A stretch of 64,000 nt of DNA from Nocardiopsis sp. JB363 (GTDB lineage Bacteria > Actinomycetota > Actinomycetes > Streptosporangiales > Streptosporangiaceae), in the NCBI RefSeq assembly GCF_900143625.1, contig NZ_FRFF01000072.1:1-64000 (forward strand), in the 5' to 3' direction. Position numbers and translations under genes: made by a program. Numbering within the stretch: position 1 is the stretch's first letter; every line of letters begins with the position of its first letter. Shown piece by piece: positions 8,612 to 21,293 of the stretch. The notes beneath the pieces were generated by a model that saw only the letters and a list, made by a program, of their open reading frames with translations, was not told the DNA's origin and ran no database searches.

Positions 8612-8815
8612 GGCCCCCTCCGGCCCGTGCGGGTGCCGGGGCATTCCGTGGAGGTGCCGCGGCGGCTTTCGGTCCTGCCGAGGCTATCGAAAAAACATTG
8701 CCGTACGTTGCCGAATAATCACAAACAGTTATCCATGCAGGTGCGAAAACCGGTCCGAAACGTGTTAGGTGGACCGGAACCCCCGGATGAACACCCAGGT
8801 CACGGCGGATGGGAA

Positions 8816-8855
8816 CAGAACAGGACCGCCTGGATCTCCGGGCGGTCCTGTTCTG
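8816..8855 (-). terminator. Terminator of the CbiX-like gene
   Basis: A perfect 15-bp stem (8816-8830 with 8841-8855) around a 10-nt loop, 30 bp past the stop codon at 8886. It separates the CbiX-like gene from the promoter region of the second conservon set. No T-run follows. Confidence 0.75.
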
Positions 8856-8885
8856 GAACCCTCAGGCCATGGGCGTGTCGCGCCC

Positions 8886-9803
8886 TCAGGCCTCGGGGCG
8901 GTGTCGGGAACCCACCGGCGCGGGCAGTTCCTCGGCGGTCGGGGGCTGTTCCACCCCCAGGGAGTTGAGCACCTCGGCGTAACGCAGGGCCGCGATCTTG
9001 CCGAGCAGGCTGTCGGAGCCCATCGATGTGCCCGGTCGGGCCCCGAAGCGCTCGGCGAGGTCCGCCAGGCGCTCTGCCGGGAACTCCGGCCCCAGGGCAC
9101 TGGGCGCGATGACGGGACGCCGACTGCCGCCCTGATGCAACTGGCCCATGACCTGTTCCATCGAGGCCTCGTTCTCCAGGTCGGCGGGCAGAACGGTCAG
9201 GCCCAGGCGGGCCGCGAGCAGAACCGCGGTCACACCGGCGGCGCCCACGGCCCCCTCCCCGCCGACGGCACCGACGACGACGCCGTCGGCCATGGTCGTG
9301 TTGCGGGCGGTGACGCTGATGAGTCGCATCCGGTCGGCGCGGACGTACCCGGCCTCGGCCAGGCGAAGGTGGAGGACCTCGGCGAGCATCGGGTGCGGGC
9401 CGAGTCCTTCGGTCACCCGGACGTTGGCATCGGTCTCGGAGACCGCGGTCTCGATCGCGTTGCTGGTGGCCAGGTGCGGGGCGGTGACCAGCGGGACCAC
9501 CACACCGGCGAGCGGCCGGTCGTCTCCGTCGCGCAGGTCGGTGAGGGCCTCGGTCAGGGTCTGACGGTCGCCCTCGATGTGTCCGTAGCGGATGGTGACC
9601 TCGGGGCGGTAGGCCCGAACGAGGTCGGCCATCCGGGCGCCGATCGACTCACCGTCGGCCCCCAGGGCCTGTTCGGCCGTGCCCGGCACCGCCATGATCA
9701 GAGCGGGGGTACCGAACCAGTTATCGAAGGACAACGGGTTGCGGTGACGTCCAGAGCGCCGCTTGGGCAGTTCACGTGGGGGAAGTCGGTCAGAGTTTCG
9801 CAT
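8886..9803 (-). CDS. CbiX/sirohydrochlorin chelatase-like protein
   Basis: About 305 residues with the duplicated two-lobed CbiX-like fold: a first half running from GTPALIMAVPG through VVVPLVTAPH to LGPHPML, and a second half starting near MRLISVTARN. Family members insert Fe or Co into sirohydrochlorin, using a His in an HGSR-type motif. Here that position reads AVPGTAEQ, so the first metal-binding His appears lost, although the later His in APH and GPH remain. It may be a non-catalytic relative. The start is uncertain: ATG 9803, ATG 9839 and GTG 9902 are all in frame; a TACAAT -10 candidate at 9867-9872 favours the inner ones. It sits between the two conservon sets. Confidence 0.68.
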   Translation of the reverse strand: MRNSDRLPPRELPKRRSGRHRNPLSFDNWFGTPALIMAVPGTAEQALGADGESIGARMADLVRAYRPEVTIRYGHIEGDRQTLTEALTDLRDGDDRPLAGVVVPLVTAPHLATSNAIETAVSETDANVRVTEGLGPHPMLAEVLHLRLAEAGYVRADRMRLISVTARNTTMADGVVVGAVGGEGAVGAAGVTAVLLAARLGLTVLPADLENEASMEQVMGQLHQGGSRRPVIAPSALGPEFPAERLADLAERFGARPGTSMGSDSLLGKIAALRYAEVLNSLGVEQPPTAEELPAPVGSRHRPEA

Positions 9804-9866
9804 ACCAGGATTCAGACGAGAGGGCGGATGGGTGCGCATGAACAAAGCAGGGGTGACTGCGGCGAC

Positions 9867-9872
9867 ATTGTA
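9867..9872 (-). promoter_or_regulatory. Candidate -10 element for the CbiX-like gene
   Basis: TACAAT on the minus strand, about 65 bp before the ATG at 9803. No good -35 sits at the right distance. Its position inside the longest possible reading frame argues that translation starts further in. Confidence 0.35.
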
Positions 9873-9952
9873 GCGTTCAACACCACATTCAGGGGCGTTC
9901 ACCCTGAACGTATACCGGTTCGGCCCCCTCTCGTTGCCCGGGGGCGCCCCGG

Positions 9953-10555
9953 TCAGCCGCTCAAGGCGGGCCGGCGGCCCTCGATGACGTGGGTCACCAG
10001 ACGGACGAGGACCTCCTTGGCCGAGGCGCGTTGACGCGCGTCCGACATCAGCACCGGTACGTGTGCCGGGACGTCGAGGGCTTCGCGCACCTCCTCGGTC
10101 TCATAGGAGGTGGCGCCGTCGAAGCGGTTGACCGCCACCACGAAGGGAACCTCGCGGCGTTCGAAGAAGTCGACGGCGTGGAAACAGGTGTCGAGTCTGC
10201 GGGTGTCGGCCAGGACCACGGCGCCCAACGCGCCTTCGGCGAGTTCGTCCCACATGAACCAGAAGCGGTCCTGGCCGGGTGTGCCGAAGAGGTAGAGGAC
10301 GACGTCCTGGTCGATGGTGATGCGGCCGAAGTCCAGAGCGACCGTGGTGGTGGACTTGGACTCCACCCCGGAGAGGTCGTCCACGCCGTAGCCCGCCTCG
10401 GTCATCACCTCCTCGGTGCTGAGAGGGGTGATCTCGCTGACGGCGCCGACCAAGGTGGTCTTGCCTGCGCCGAACCCTCCGGCGACGATGATCTTGACTG
10501 CCTGCGGGATCGCCTCTTGGGCGTCCGGCCGGTTTTCAGAGTCTGCGGATGCCAT
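9953..10555 (-). CDS. Ras-like small GTPase of conservon (CvnD)
   Basis: A 200-residue GTPase with Walker A GGFGAGKTT near residue 27, the switch region with a conserved Thr-rich STTTVALDFG segment, LFGTPGQDRF as G3, and NRFDG as G4. These match the actinobacterial CvnD/MglA-like family, which associates with the membrane and the other conservon proteins. It overlaps the DUF742 gene by 20 bp and ends the four-gene operon. The C terminus has no CaaX-type cysteine. Confidence 0.92.
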   Translation of the reverse strand: MASADSENRPDAQEAIPQAVKIIVAGGFGAGKTTLVGAVSEITPLSTEEVMTEAGYGVDDLSGVESKSTTTVALDFGRITIDQDVVLYLFGTPGQDRFWFMWDELAEGALGAVVLADTRRLDTCFHAVDFFERREVPFVVAVNRFDGATSYETEEVREALDVPAHVPVLMSDARQRASAKEVLVRLVTHVIEGRRPALSG

Positions 10556-11009
10556 CGAGTACCGCCTGAAGCACTTTCTTCTCGGGAAGCTTGGTCATGG
10601 GCGTGTCCGCCCGGGTCCGGACGTCGCCCTGGGCGATCAGGTCACCCAAGAGGACCCTGACGACGGTCAGGGGGATGTCCAGGCGCGCGGAGACCTCCGC
10701 GACCGAGATCGGGCGACGACACAGGTCGAGGATTTCCTGACGTTCGGGGTCTTGAGGGCGCCCGTCGTGATCACCCACCGCCATCACGATCGTGATCATG
10801 TCCAGCCGCCCGCCCTCGGTGGGAGGCCGGGTGCGGCCCTTGGTGATGGTGTAGGGACGCACCAACGGACCGGCGGGAGCGTCCCCCGGACGCGCACCCG
10901 AGGTGGGACCTTCGGAGGTGGGGTGGCCTCTCCCCCAGTGCCGGGTGCGGTCTCGACCGTGGAACGGTCCCCGCCCCCGCGCACCTCGCCGTTCATGTGC
11001 GGCGCTCAT
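10536..11009 (-). CDS. DUF742 protein of conservon (CvnC)
   Basis: A 157-residue protein with an Arg/Gly-rich disordered N terminus, then LVRPYTITKGRT and the DUF742 winged-helix region (RPISVAEVSARLDIPLTVVRVLL) ending LQAVLDGIRRL. It starts with an ATGA overlap on the roadblock gene and overlaps the GTPase by 20 bp, so the set is translated as a unit. It probably bridges sensor and GTPase, by analogy with studied conservons. Confidence 0.92.
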   Translation of the reverse strand: MSAAHERRGARGRGPFHGRDRTRHWGRGHPTSEGPTSGARPGDAPAGPLVRPYTITKGRTRPPTEGGRLDMITIVMAVGDHDGRPQDPERQEILDLCRRPISVAEVSARLDIPLTVVRVLLGDLIAQGDVRTRADTPMTKLPEKKVLQAVLDGIRRL

Positions 11010-11440
11010 GAGCCGGCACCTCCCGTGGACGTGAGTTGCCCTGGACGGCGGGGCGCGGCGGTGAGGAATTGGCCGACCCGCTTGACCCGGAGGTTCATTT
11101 CGTAGGCGACCAGTCCGACGTCCGCGTCCTCGGTCGCCAGCACCGCCAGGCAGGCGCCCTCGCCCGCGGCGGTGACGAACAGGTAGGAGTGCTCCATCTC
11201 CACCACGGTCTGTCGGACGTCTCCGCCGCCGAAGTGCCGCCCGGTGCCCCGTGCCAGGCTTTGAAAGGCCGAGGCCAGGGCCGATAGGTGTTCGGCGTCC
11301 TCGGCGCCGAGGTCCCGGGATCGGCCGAGCAGTAGTCCGTCGGCCGACAACACGATCGCGTGACCGGCGCCGACGACACGGTCCACCAGGTCGTCGAGGA
11401 GCCAGTCCAGGTTGTCCGCAGCCTTGCTCTTGCCCACCAT
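11006..11440 (-). CDS. Roadblock/LC7 protein of conservon (CvnB)
   Basis: A 144-residue roadblock/LC7-domain protein (NLDWLLDDLVDRVVGAGHAIVLSADGLLL and following). Roadblock proteins act as GTPase-activating or scaffolding partners of MglA-like GTPases. The start at ATG 11440 is chosen because it follows the sensor stop by 1 bp and a GAGAGAG tract; the frame is open further upstream inside the sensor gene. The end overlaps the DUF742 start by 4 bp (ATGA). Confidence 0.92.
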   Translation of the reverse strand: MVGKSKAADNLDWLLDDLVDRVVGAGHAIVLSADGLLLGRSRDLGAEDAEHLSALASAFQSLARGTGRHFGGGDVRQTVVEMEHSYLFVTAAGEGACLAVLATEDADVGLVAYEMNLRVKRVGQFLTAAPRRPGQLTSTGGAGS

Positions 11441-11441
11441 C

Positions 11442-13961
11442 TCAGTCGCTCTCTCCCGTGTGGTCGTCGGCAGCTGCACCGACCTGGTCTTCGCTTCCGT
11501 GTCCGAGACCGTCGGCGCCGAGGTCCTCGGCCCGACCGCGTCGAGTTCCGGCACTGAAGGCGTTCATCATGCGGCGTGCCTGTTCCGGGCTGCGCTGTGT
11601 CGCCGACGCGGACTCGGCGGGGGCACTGTCCCGGAGCCGTGGCGCCAGGCTGGCCTGCTTACGACGTCGAGGCAGTCCCTCCCGGTCGGGGCCCGCGCCG
11701 ACCCTCGCGGATTCGATCTGCGACACCCGGTCGTCCTGCCGCTCCGGTCCCTCGCCTGTGGCACGCCTCGCGTTCCGTCGGGGCAGTGGCGCGTTCCCGC
11801 TTTGCGGGTGGGGGACCTGGCGGAGCGTGGGCGGCCGGGTGAGTTCCTCCCCGGCGCGGGGAGCGACTTCCTCGTGGTGTTCGGGCACCGGCCGCAGGAT
11901 CGGGCGTCCGGGCCTGGTCCCCGCCTCGGTGGCGAGCAGATCGGCGGCGTCGGGCTCCGCCTCGGGACCGCCGGATCCGTTCGCGCCGGACCGGGCCAGG
12001 GCGGTGATCCCGGCCAGGTCGTGCGAGGGGCCGGAGGCCACCAGGTCGCCCGGGATCAGTACGACGGCCCTGGTGCCCCCGTAGGGCGAGGGGCGCAACT
12101 GCACCCCGATGTCGTATTTGCGCGCCAGGCGGGCCACCACGAACAGGCCGAGTCGACCGTCGGTCCCGGGGGTCATCATGTCGAACTCGTGGGCGTGGGC
12201 GAGGGTGCGCTCGGCCTCGCGCAGTACCTCCTCGGTCATGCCCAGGCCGCGATCCTCGATCTCGATCGCCACGCCCTTGGGGACGGTGCCGGTATCGATG
12301 GTGACGTCGGTGTGCGGCGGTGAGTAGGCGGTGGCGTTCTCCACCAGTTCGGCGAGCAGGTGGATGACGTCGGCCACGACGGACCCCACCAGGGACAGCT
12401 CGGGCGCGGAGGTGAGTTCGACGCGGGCGTACTCGTCGGTCTCGGAGATGGCGCCGCGCAGGATGTCGACGAGAGGCACGGGGTGGCGCCAGCGCCGGCC
12501 CGGCCGACCCCCGCCCAGGATGATGAGGTTCTCGGCGTGCCGACGTCCACGCGTGGCCAGGTGGTCGAGCTGGAAGAGGCTTTCGAGCAGGTCGGGATCC
12601 TCCTCCTCGCGTTCGACCCGGTCCAGGAGCTGGAGTTGGCGTTGGACCAGCGACTGGTTGCGATGGGCGATTCCGAGGAAGACCCGGTTGACCCCGGCCC
12701 GGATGTCGGCCTGCTTGACGGCGGCGGCCACGGCGGTGCGTTGGGCGGTGTTGAAGGCGTCGGCGACCTGACCGACCTCGTCGCCGCCGTGGTCGAGCTG
12801 TTTCATCTCGGTGTCCAGGTCCACCGGTTCTCCGGCCTCCAGGCGGCGCACGATCCTGGGCAGGTCGGTGCGGGCCATGGCCAGGGTCTGGGCCCGGAGG
12901 GTGGCCAGGCGGTGGGTGAGCCGGCCGGCCGAACGTGCCGCGACACCGTAGGCGACGGTGCCGGCGAACAGCGAGGTGATGCCTCCGCCCACGGCGAGGG
13001 TGAACATCCAGGAACTGGACGATTCGGTGGCCTCGACCACGGCGTCCGCGCGTTCCGCGGCCGTGGCGGCCAGGACCTGCTCGATCCGATCGGCCGAGGC
13101 ACGCCAATCGCCGAGTCCCGTGGGGACGGAACGATCGTGGACCCGTTCACCGGTGAGGGGGTCGATCTCGACCGTGCCCTCGTGGTGGGCGAGGGTGCCG
13201 GCGATCTCCGTCGCCCGCACCCAGGACGCCGAGTCCAGGAGTTCGGCGACCTCGTCGGAGCCCTCACCCTCGGACGCGGCCAAGGCTTCCAGGCGACCGG
13301 ACACCTCCCCGTTCAGGGAGGCGAGGTCGGCCCGGCGGCCCGGGTCCAGGTCGCCTTCGGTCAACACCCCGCTGACGACGGCGTCGGCGTGGGCGAATCC
13401 CTCCTGGGCCCAGAGCAGGTCCCCGGTGGTCGCGGCTTCGAGGGCGGCGGGGCCGTCGTCGAGTCCGCGGACGGAGTGCTCGTAGAGGCGGACTCCCAGC
13501 CGCGCGGCCTCGGTGTACACCCGCATGGTGTCCTCGGCCTCCCCCGGTTCGACGAGGTCGGCGGCGCGCGTCTCCTCGACCGCCGAGAGGGACTCCTGGA
13601 AGGCGCTCGCGCGCGGGTCCGGGTTCTCGGGGTCGCCTTCGAGGATGTCCCAGACCTCGCGCACCCCCTCCAGGGCGGTGTCGGTCTCCCCCGCCGCCGC
13701 GGCCCACACGCCGCGGCGGTCCGCGTCGGGACGGGCGAGGTATTGGGCGCTCACCCGTCGTTCGTGTTGGAGCGCGGTGAGCGCGGTGGTGAGTTCGGCG
13801 GCGGCCCGGCCGTCGGTGACCGAGGAGCGCAGGGAGACCGCCTGGGCGAGGGTGGCCGAGCTGAGCACCAAGAACAGCACGAGGAAGGTGATGCCGGGGA
13901 TCAGCACGATGCGGTTGAGCTGTGTTCTGATCCCGGACCCCGGACCTGCGAACTGTCCCAC
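11442..13961 (-). CDS. Conservon sensor histidine kinase-like protein (CvnA)
   Basis: An 839-residue sensor and first gene of cvnABCD. After a short N terminus comes a transmembrane helix (IVLIPGITFLVLFLVLSSATL), a long extracytoplasmic NIT-like helical domain, a second helix (WMFTLAVGGGITSLFAGTVAYGV), a HAMP-like linker, and the cytoplasmic DHLATRGRRHAENL, ELVENA, EIEDRGLGM and LGLFVVARLA motifs of an HATPase. The last 200 residues are disordered and rich in Arg, Pro and Glu. GTG 13961 is chosen as start because GGGAGGAG lies 5 bp before it. Paralogue of the sensor at 6446. Confidence 0.9.
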   Translation of the reverse strand: MGQFAGPGSGIRTQLNRIVLIPGITFLVLFLVLSSATLAQAVSLRSSVTDGRAAAELTTALTALQHERRVSAQYLARPDADRRGVWAAAAGETDTALEGVREVWDILEGDPENPDPRASAFQESLSAVEETRAADLVEPGEAEDTMRVYTEAARLGVRLYEHSVRGLDDGPAALEAATTGDLLWAQEGFAHADAVVSGVLTEGDLDPGRRADLASLNGEVSGRLEALAASEGEGSDEVAELLDSASWVRATEIAGTLAHHEGTVEIDPLTGERVHDRSVPTGLGDWRASADRIEQVLAATAAERADAVVEATESSSSWMFTLAVGGGITSLFAGTVAYGVAARSAGRLTHRLATLRAQTLAMARTDLPRIVRRLEAGEPVDLDTEMKQLDHGGDEVGQVADAFNTAQRTAVAAAVKQADIRAGVNRVFLGIAHRNQSLVQRQLQLLDRVEREEEDPDLLESLFQLDHLATRGRRHAENLIILGGGRPGRRWRHPVPLVDILRGAISETDEYARVELTSAPELSLVGSVVADVIHLLAELVENATAYSPPHTDVTIDTGTVPKGVAIEIEDRGLGMTEEVLREAERTLAHAHEFDMMTPGTDGRLGLFVVARLARKYDIGVQLRPSPYGGTRAVVLIPGDLVASGPSHDLAGITALARSGANGSGGPEAEPDAADLLATEAGTRPGRPILRPVPEHHEEVAPRAGEELTRPPTLRQVPHPQSGNAPLPRRNARRATGEGPERQDDRVSQIESARVGAGPDREGLPRRRKQASLAPRLRDSAPAESASATQRSPEQARRMMNAFSAGTRRGRAEDLGADGLGHGSEDQVGAAADDHTGESD

Positions 13962-14187
13962 TGTGCTCCTCCCCCGGCCATGGCCGCGGGCACCGAACAG
14001 CACGCGTCGGAGTGGCGGTTCCCGCGCCGATGATCACGTTGTGCGCAGAGGGGAACACGCGTGGTGCCCGCAGTGTCAGGACGCTATCGCACTCCCCCCG
14101 GCGGCGTACGGGGAATTCCACATCGGTCGTGGAAACCGTGCCACCTCGGGTGATGCGGTCGTCAGGGGCGGCCTCACGAACGCGCGT

Positions 14188-14215
14188 GGGCGCGCGTCCC
14201 GGTGGACGCGCGCCC
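14188..14215 (-). terminator. Terminator after argH
   Basis: A perfect 12-bp stem (14188-14199 with 14204-14215) with loop CGGT, beginning 8 bp past the argH stop. It ends the arginine gene run and precedes the conservon promoter region (13962-14187), in which no other element stood out. Confidence 0.8.
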
Positions 14216-14222
14216 TGTCCTC

Positions 14223-18366
<4,144 letters not shown>

Positions 18367-18370
<4 letters not shown>

Positions 18371-19353
18371 TTTGTCTCTCCCGGGTTCGTGCCGTTGGTG
18401 TGGGTGGGGCGCCAGGGGCGCGGATAGTGGCCGGTGCCGCCGAGCAGCTCGGCCTCCAGCTCCTCGTCGGCGACCATCGTGCCCACGCCCCGGTCGGTGA
18501 AGACCTCCAGGAGCAGGGAGTGCGGGACCCGGCCGTCGATGATGTGGGCTTGGGGAACGCCGCCCTCGACCGCTCGCAGGCACGCCTCCATCTTGGGGAG
18601 CATGCCCGAGGACAGGGAGGGCAGCAGGGCGCGCAGTTCGTCCACGTTCAGCCGGCTGATGAGGTCGGTGTTGGCCGGGTAGTCGGCGAACAGGCCCTCG
18701 ACGTCGGTGAGCATGATGAGTTTGCTGGCGCCGAGCGCGACCGCGAGCGCGGAGGCCGCGGTGTCGGCGTTGATGTTGTAGACGCCGCCGTCGTCGGCGC
18801 GGGCGACGCTGGAGACGACGGGGATGCGACCGTCGGCGATGAGCGCGGAGACCGCACCGGGGTCCACCCCCTTGACCTCGCCGACCCGACCGATGTCGAG
18901 CTTCTCGCCGTCGACCTCCACGCTCTTGCGCTCGGCGTACAGGAGGTTGGCGTCCTCACCCGACATACCGACGGCGAAGGGGCCGTGTTGGTTGATCAGG
19001 CCGACGATCTCGCGATTGACCTGGCCGGTGAGGACCATGCGGACGATGTCCATGGCGTCGTCGGTGGTGACGCGCAGACCGGCGGTGAACGTGGACTCCA
19101 CCCCGGAGCGTTCGAGCATGGCGCTGATCTGGGGGCCACCGCCGTGGACGACGACGGGACGCAGTCCGGCGTAGTGCAGGAAGACGATGGACTCGGCGAA
19201 GCGGACCCGCAGTTCCTCGCTGACCATGGCGTTACCGCCGTACTTGACCACGACGGTGCGTCCGTGGAAGCGCGAGAGCCAGGGCAGCGCCTCGATGAGG
19301 TTGGCCGCTTTGTCCAGGGCCCGGGCCTGCTCCTGTGAGGTGCGGGAGTTCAT
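18367..19353 (-). CDS. argB: N-acetylglutamate kinase
   Basis: Phosphorylates N-acetylglutamate, the usual feedback-controlled step. The 328-residue product has the amino acid kinase motifs [30 protein letters not shown] and the C-terminal TDRGVGTMV. It starts with an ATGA overlap on argJ and ends with GTGA on argD. The N-terminal helix before the kinase core is the type linked to hexamers and arginine inhibition. Confidence 0.95.
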
Positions 19354-20132
19354 GCGGTGACCTGCTTGTCTTCGGTTGTGGGGGGATCGGCGGCGAGTTG
19401 GGCGGCGAGTTCGGCGCATACCCGGGCCAGGAGGTCGCGGACGACGTCCTCGTCCGTCGGGCCCTCGGCGGCTCCACTGGCCAGGAACAGCACCGTGTCG
19501 TTGGTGCCGGTCAGTGGCGCGAAGACCTTCGCGGTGGCCTCCTCGACCATGGCCTGGCACTGGTGGTGGTCCAGGTCGGCGTCGGTGGTGAGGACGCACA
19601 GGACGGATCCCACGGAGGGGTCGGGGCCCTTGGCCATACCGCCGACCGTGACTCCCCCACCACGCCGGAAGGCGATCTTGGCGACGGTGTCGTTGGTGCG
19701 GATGGCGTCGGCGGCGGCCAGGCCACCACCGCGTCCGGCTTCGGCGACGGCCCTGGTGAGGCCTTCGTCGAGGGTCTTCAGGGGTGGTCTGGTCCCCACG
19801 GGGCCGGCCGCGCACAGCACGATCTCGGCGGCGGAGTCCTTGAGCAGTTCGGCGGCGTGTTCGGCTTCGGAGTGGGCGTCCTGGAAACCGGGCGGCCCGG
19901 TGCCGGCGTTGGCGCAGCCGGCGTTGAGGACCACGGCGCGCACTCGTCCGCCCGAGACGACCTGGCGGGACCACAGCGCCGGCGGGGCCGGGTCCGAGTG
20001 GGTGCCGAAGACGACTCCGGCGGCCCGGGAGGGCCCGTCGTTGACCACGAAGGCGACGTCACGGCGGCCGTCGGGGACGATTCCGGCGTGGACGCCCGCG
20101 GCGCGAAAGCCCAGGGGTGCGGTGACACTCAT
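19350..20132 (-). CDS. argJ: Short, degenerate ornithine acetyltransferase (ArgJ-like)
   Basis: ArgJ recycles the acetyl group from acetylornithine to glutamate after self-cleavage at a conserved Thr. The first 245 residues here follow ArgJ closely ([51 protein letters not shown]). However, the whole product is 260 residues against about 385-400, lacking the last ~125 residues with the usual DPNWGR and NSAYSS segments. The cleavage region is three residues shorter and the usual ATML reads GSVL, so the nucleophilic Thr is at best Ser. The oxyanion-hole STG is AAG. It still overlaps argB by ATGA and has no stop or frameshift. It is probably not a working ArgJ. Confidence 0.8.
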   Translation of the reverse strand: MSVTAPLGFRAAGVHAGIVPDGRRDVAFVVNDGPSRAAGVVFGTHSDPAPPALWSRQVVSGGRVRAVVLNAGCANAGTGPPGFQDAHSEAEHAAELLKDSAAEIVLCAAGPVGTRPPLKTLDEGLTRAVAEAGRGGGLAAADAIRTNDTVAKIAFRRGGGVTVGGMAKGPDPSVGSVLCVLTTDADLDHHQCQAMVEEATAKVFAPLTGTNDTVLFLASGAAEGPTDEDVVRDLLARVCAELAAQLAADPPTTEDKQVTA

Positions 20133-20145
20133 GGGGTGTCCTTCC

Positions 20146-21174
20146 TCAGGGGGCGACCGCGGCGAGCGGCAGTCCGGTGGTCTCGGGGAGCCCGAGGGCG
20201 AGGTTGGTGCTCTGGACGGCACCGCCCGCGGTGCCCTTGGTGAGGTTGTCCAGGGCCGCGACCGCGACCATGCGGCCGGCGTCGGCGTCCACGGTGACCT
20301 GCACGAGGGTGGTGTTGGCCGCCAGGGTCATGGCGGTGTTGGGCCAGGTGCCCTCGGGAAGCAGGTGGACGAAGGGTTCGTCGGCGTAGGTGGTCTCGTA
20401 GGCGGCGCGGACCTGGTCGGCGGTGACGCCGGGCTTGAGGGGGGCGGTGCAGGTGGCGAGGATGCCTCGGGGCAGCGGCGCCAGGACCGGGGTGAAGGAC
20501 AGACGGACCGGCTCTCCGGTGACGGAGGTGAGGTTCTGGACGATCTCGGGGTTGTGCCGGTGGGCGCCACCGACCCCGTAGGGGCTGAGGGCACCCATGA
20601 TCTCGCTGCCGACCAGGTTGGGTTTGGGCGCCTTGCCCGCGCCGGAGGCCCCGGTGACGGCGACGACGGTCAGGTCGGGCTCGACGAGCTGTTCGGCCAG
20701 GCCGGGGAAGAGTCCGAGGGTGGCGACGGTGACGTGGCAACCGGGGACGGCGATGCGGCGGGCGTCGGTGAGGCGTTCGCGCTGACCGGGAAGCTCGGGC
20801 AGGCCGTAGGGCCAGGTGCCGGCGTGGGGGGTGCCGTAGAAGCGTTCCCACGCGGCGGCGTCGTCGAGCCGGAAGTCGGCACCGCAGTCGACCACGAGGG
20901 CGTCGTCGCCGAGCTGTCGGGCGATGTCGGCGGACTGGCCGTGCGGCAGGGCGAGGTAGACGACGTCGTGGCCGCGCAGTTCCTCGATCGTGGTGGGGGC
21001 CAGGATCCGGTCGGCGAGCGGCAGCAGGTGGGGCTGGTGCTGGATGAGCGGGGTGCCGGCGTTGCTTCCGGCGGTGACGGTTCCGATCTCGATCTCGGGG
21101 TGTCCCAGGAGCAGACGCAGCAGCTCACCTCCGGCGTAGCCGCTGGCTCCGGCGATCGCCGCTGTGTATCCCAT
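20146..21174 (-). CDS. argC: N-acetyl-gamma-glutamyl-phosphate reductase
   Basis: NADPH-dependent reductase giving N-acetylglutamate semialdehyde. The 342-residue protein has the nucleotide loop [16 protein letters not shown], the active-site cysteine in VPGCHVTVA (usually NPGCYPTA), the [15 protein letters not shown] region and HRHNPEI. ATG 21174 follows a GGGGGG tract and is the first gene of the arginine operon. The 119 bp before it hold an ArgR-type palindrome. Confidence 0.95.
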   Translation of the reverse strand: MGYTAAIAGASGYAGGELLRLLLGHPEIEIGTVTAGSNAGTPLIQHQPHLLPLADRILAPTTIEELRGHDVVYLALPHGQSADIARQLGDDALVVDCGADFRLDDAAAWERFYGTPHAGTWPYGLPELPGQRERLTDARRIAVPGCHVTVATLGLFPGLAEQLVEPDLTVVAVTGASGAGKAPKPNLVGSEIMGALSPYGVGGAHRHNPEIVQNLTSVTGEPVRLSFTPVLAPLPRGILATCTAPLKPGVTADQVRAAYETTYADEPFVHLLPEGTWPNTAMTLAANTTLVQVTVDADAGRMVAVAALDNLTKGTAGGAVQSTNLALGLPETTGLPLAAVAP

Positions 21175-21210
21175 GGTGAGACCCCCCTCTTCGAAATGGA
21201 CTGGACCATC

Positions 21211-21236
21211 ATGCATGCCCTTGCAAGTTTATGCAA
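21211..21236 (-). promoter_or_regulatory. ArgR operator (ARG box) over the argC promoter
   Basis: TTGCA (21221-21225) and TGCAA (21232-21236) form an inverted repeat with a 6-bp spacer. Next to it ATGCAT/GCATGC (21211-21218) gives a second partial palindrome. The spacer contains TAAACT on the minus strand (21226-21231), a good -10, though no clear -35 sits upstream. Paired imperfect palindromes over the promoter are typical of ArgR sites. The assignment rests on argR being in the same operon. Confidence 0.6.
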
Positions 21237-21293
21237 CAAAGTCCGCGTGGAGCCACCATCGATCACGTGACATGGACGACAGAGGTACGGCGG

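Noticed and set aside
19350-20132. argJ as simply frameshifted
   Set aside because: No continuation of ArgJ was found in any frame; the end overlaps argB cleanly, so this is a real short gene and not a frameshift artefact visible here.
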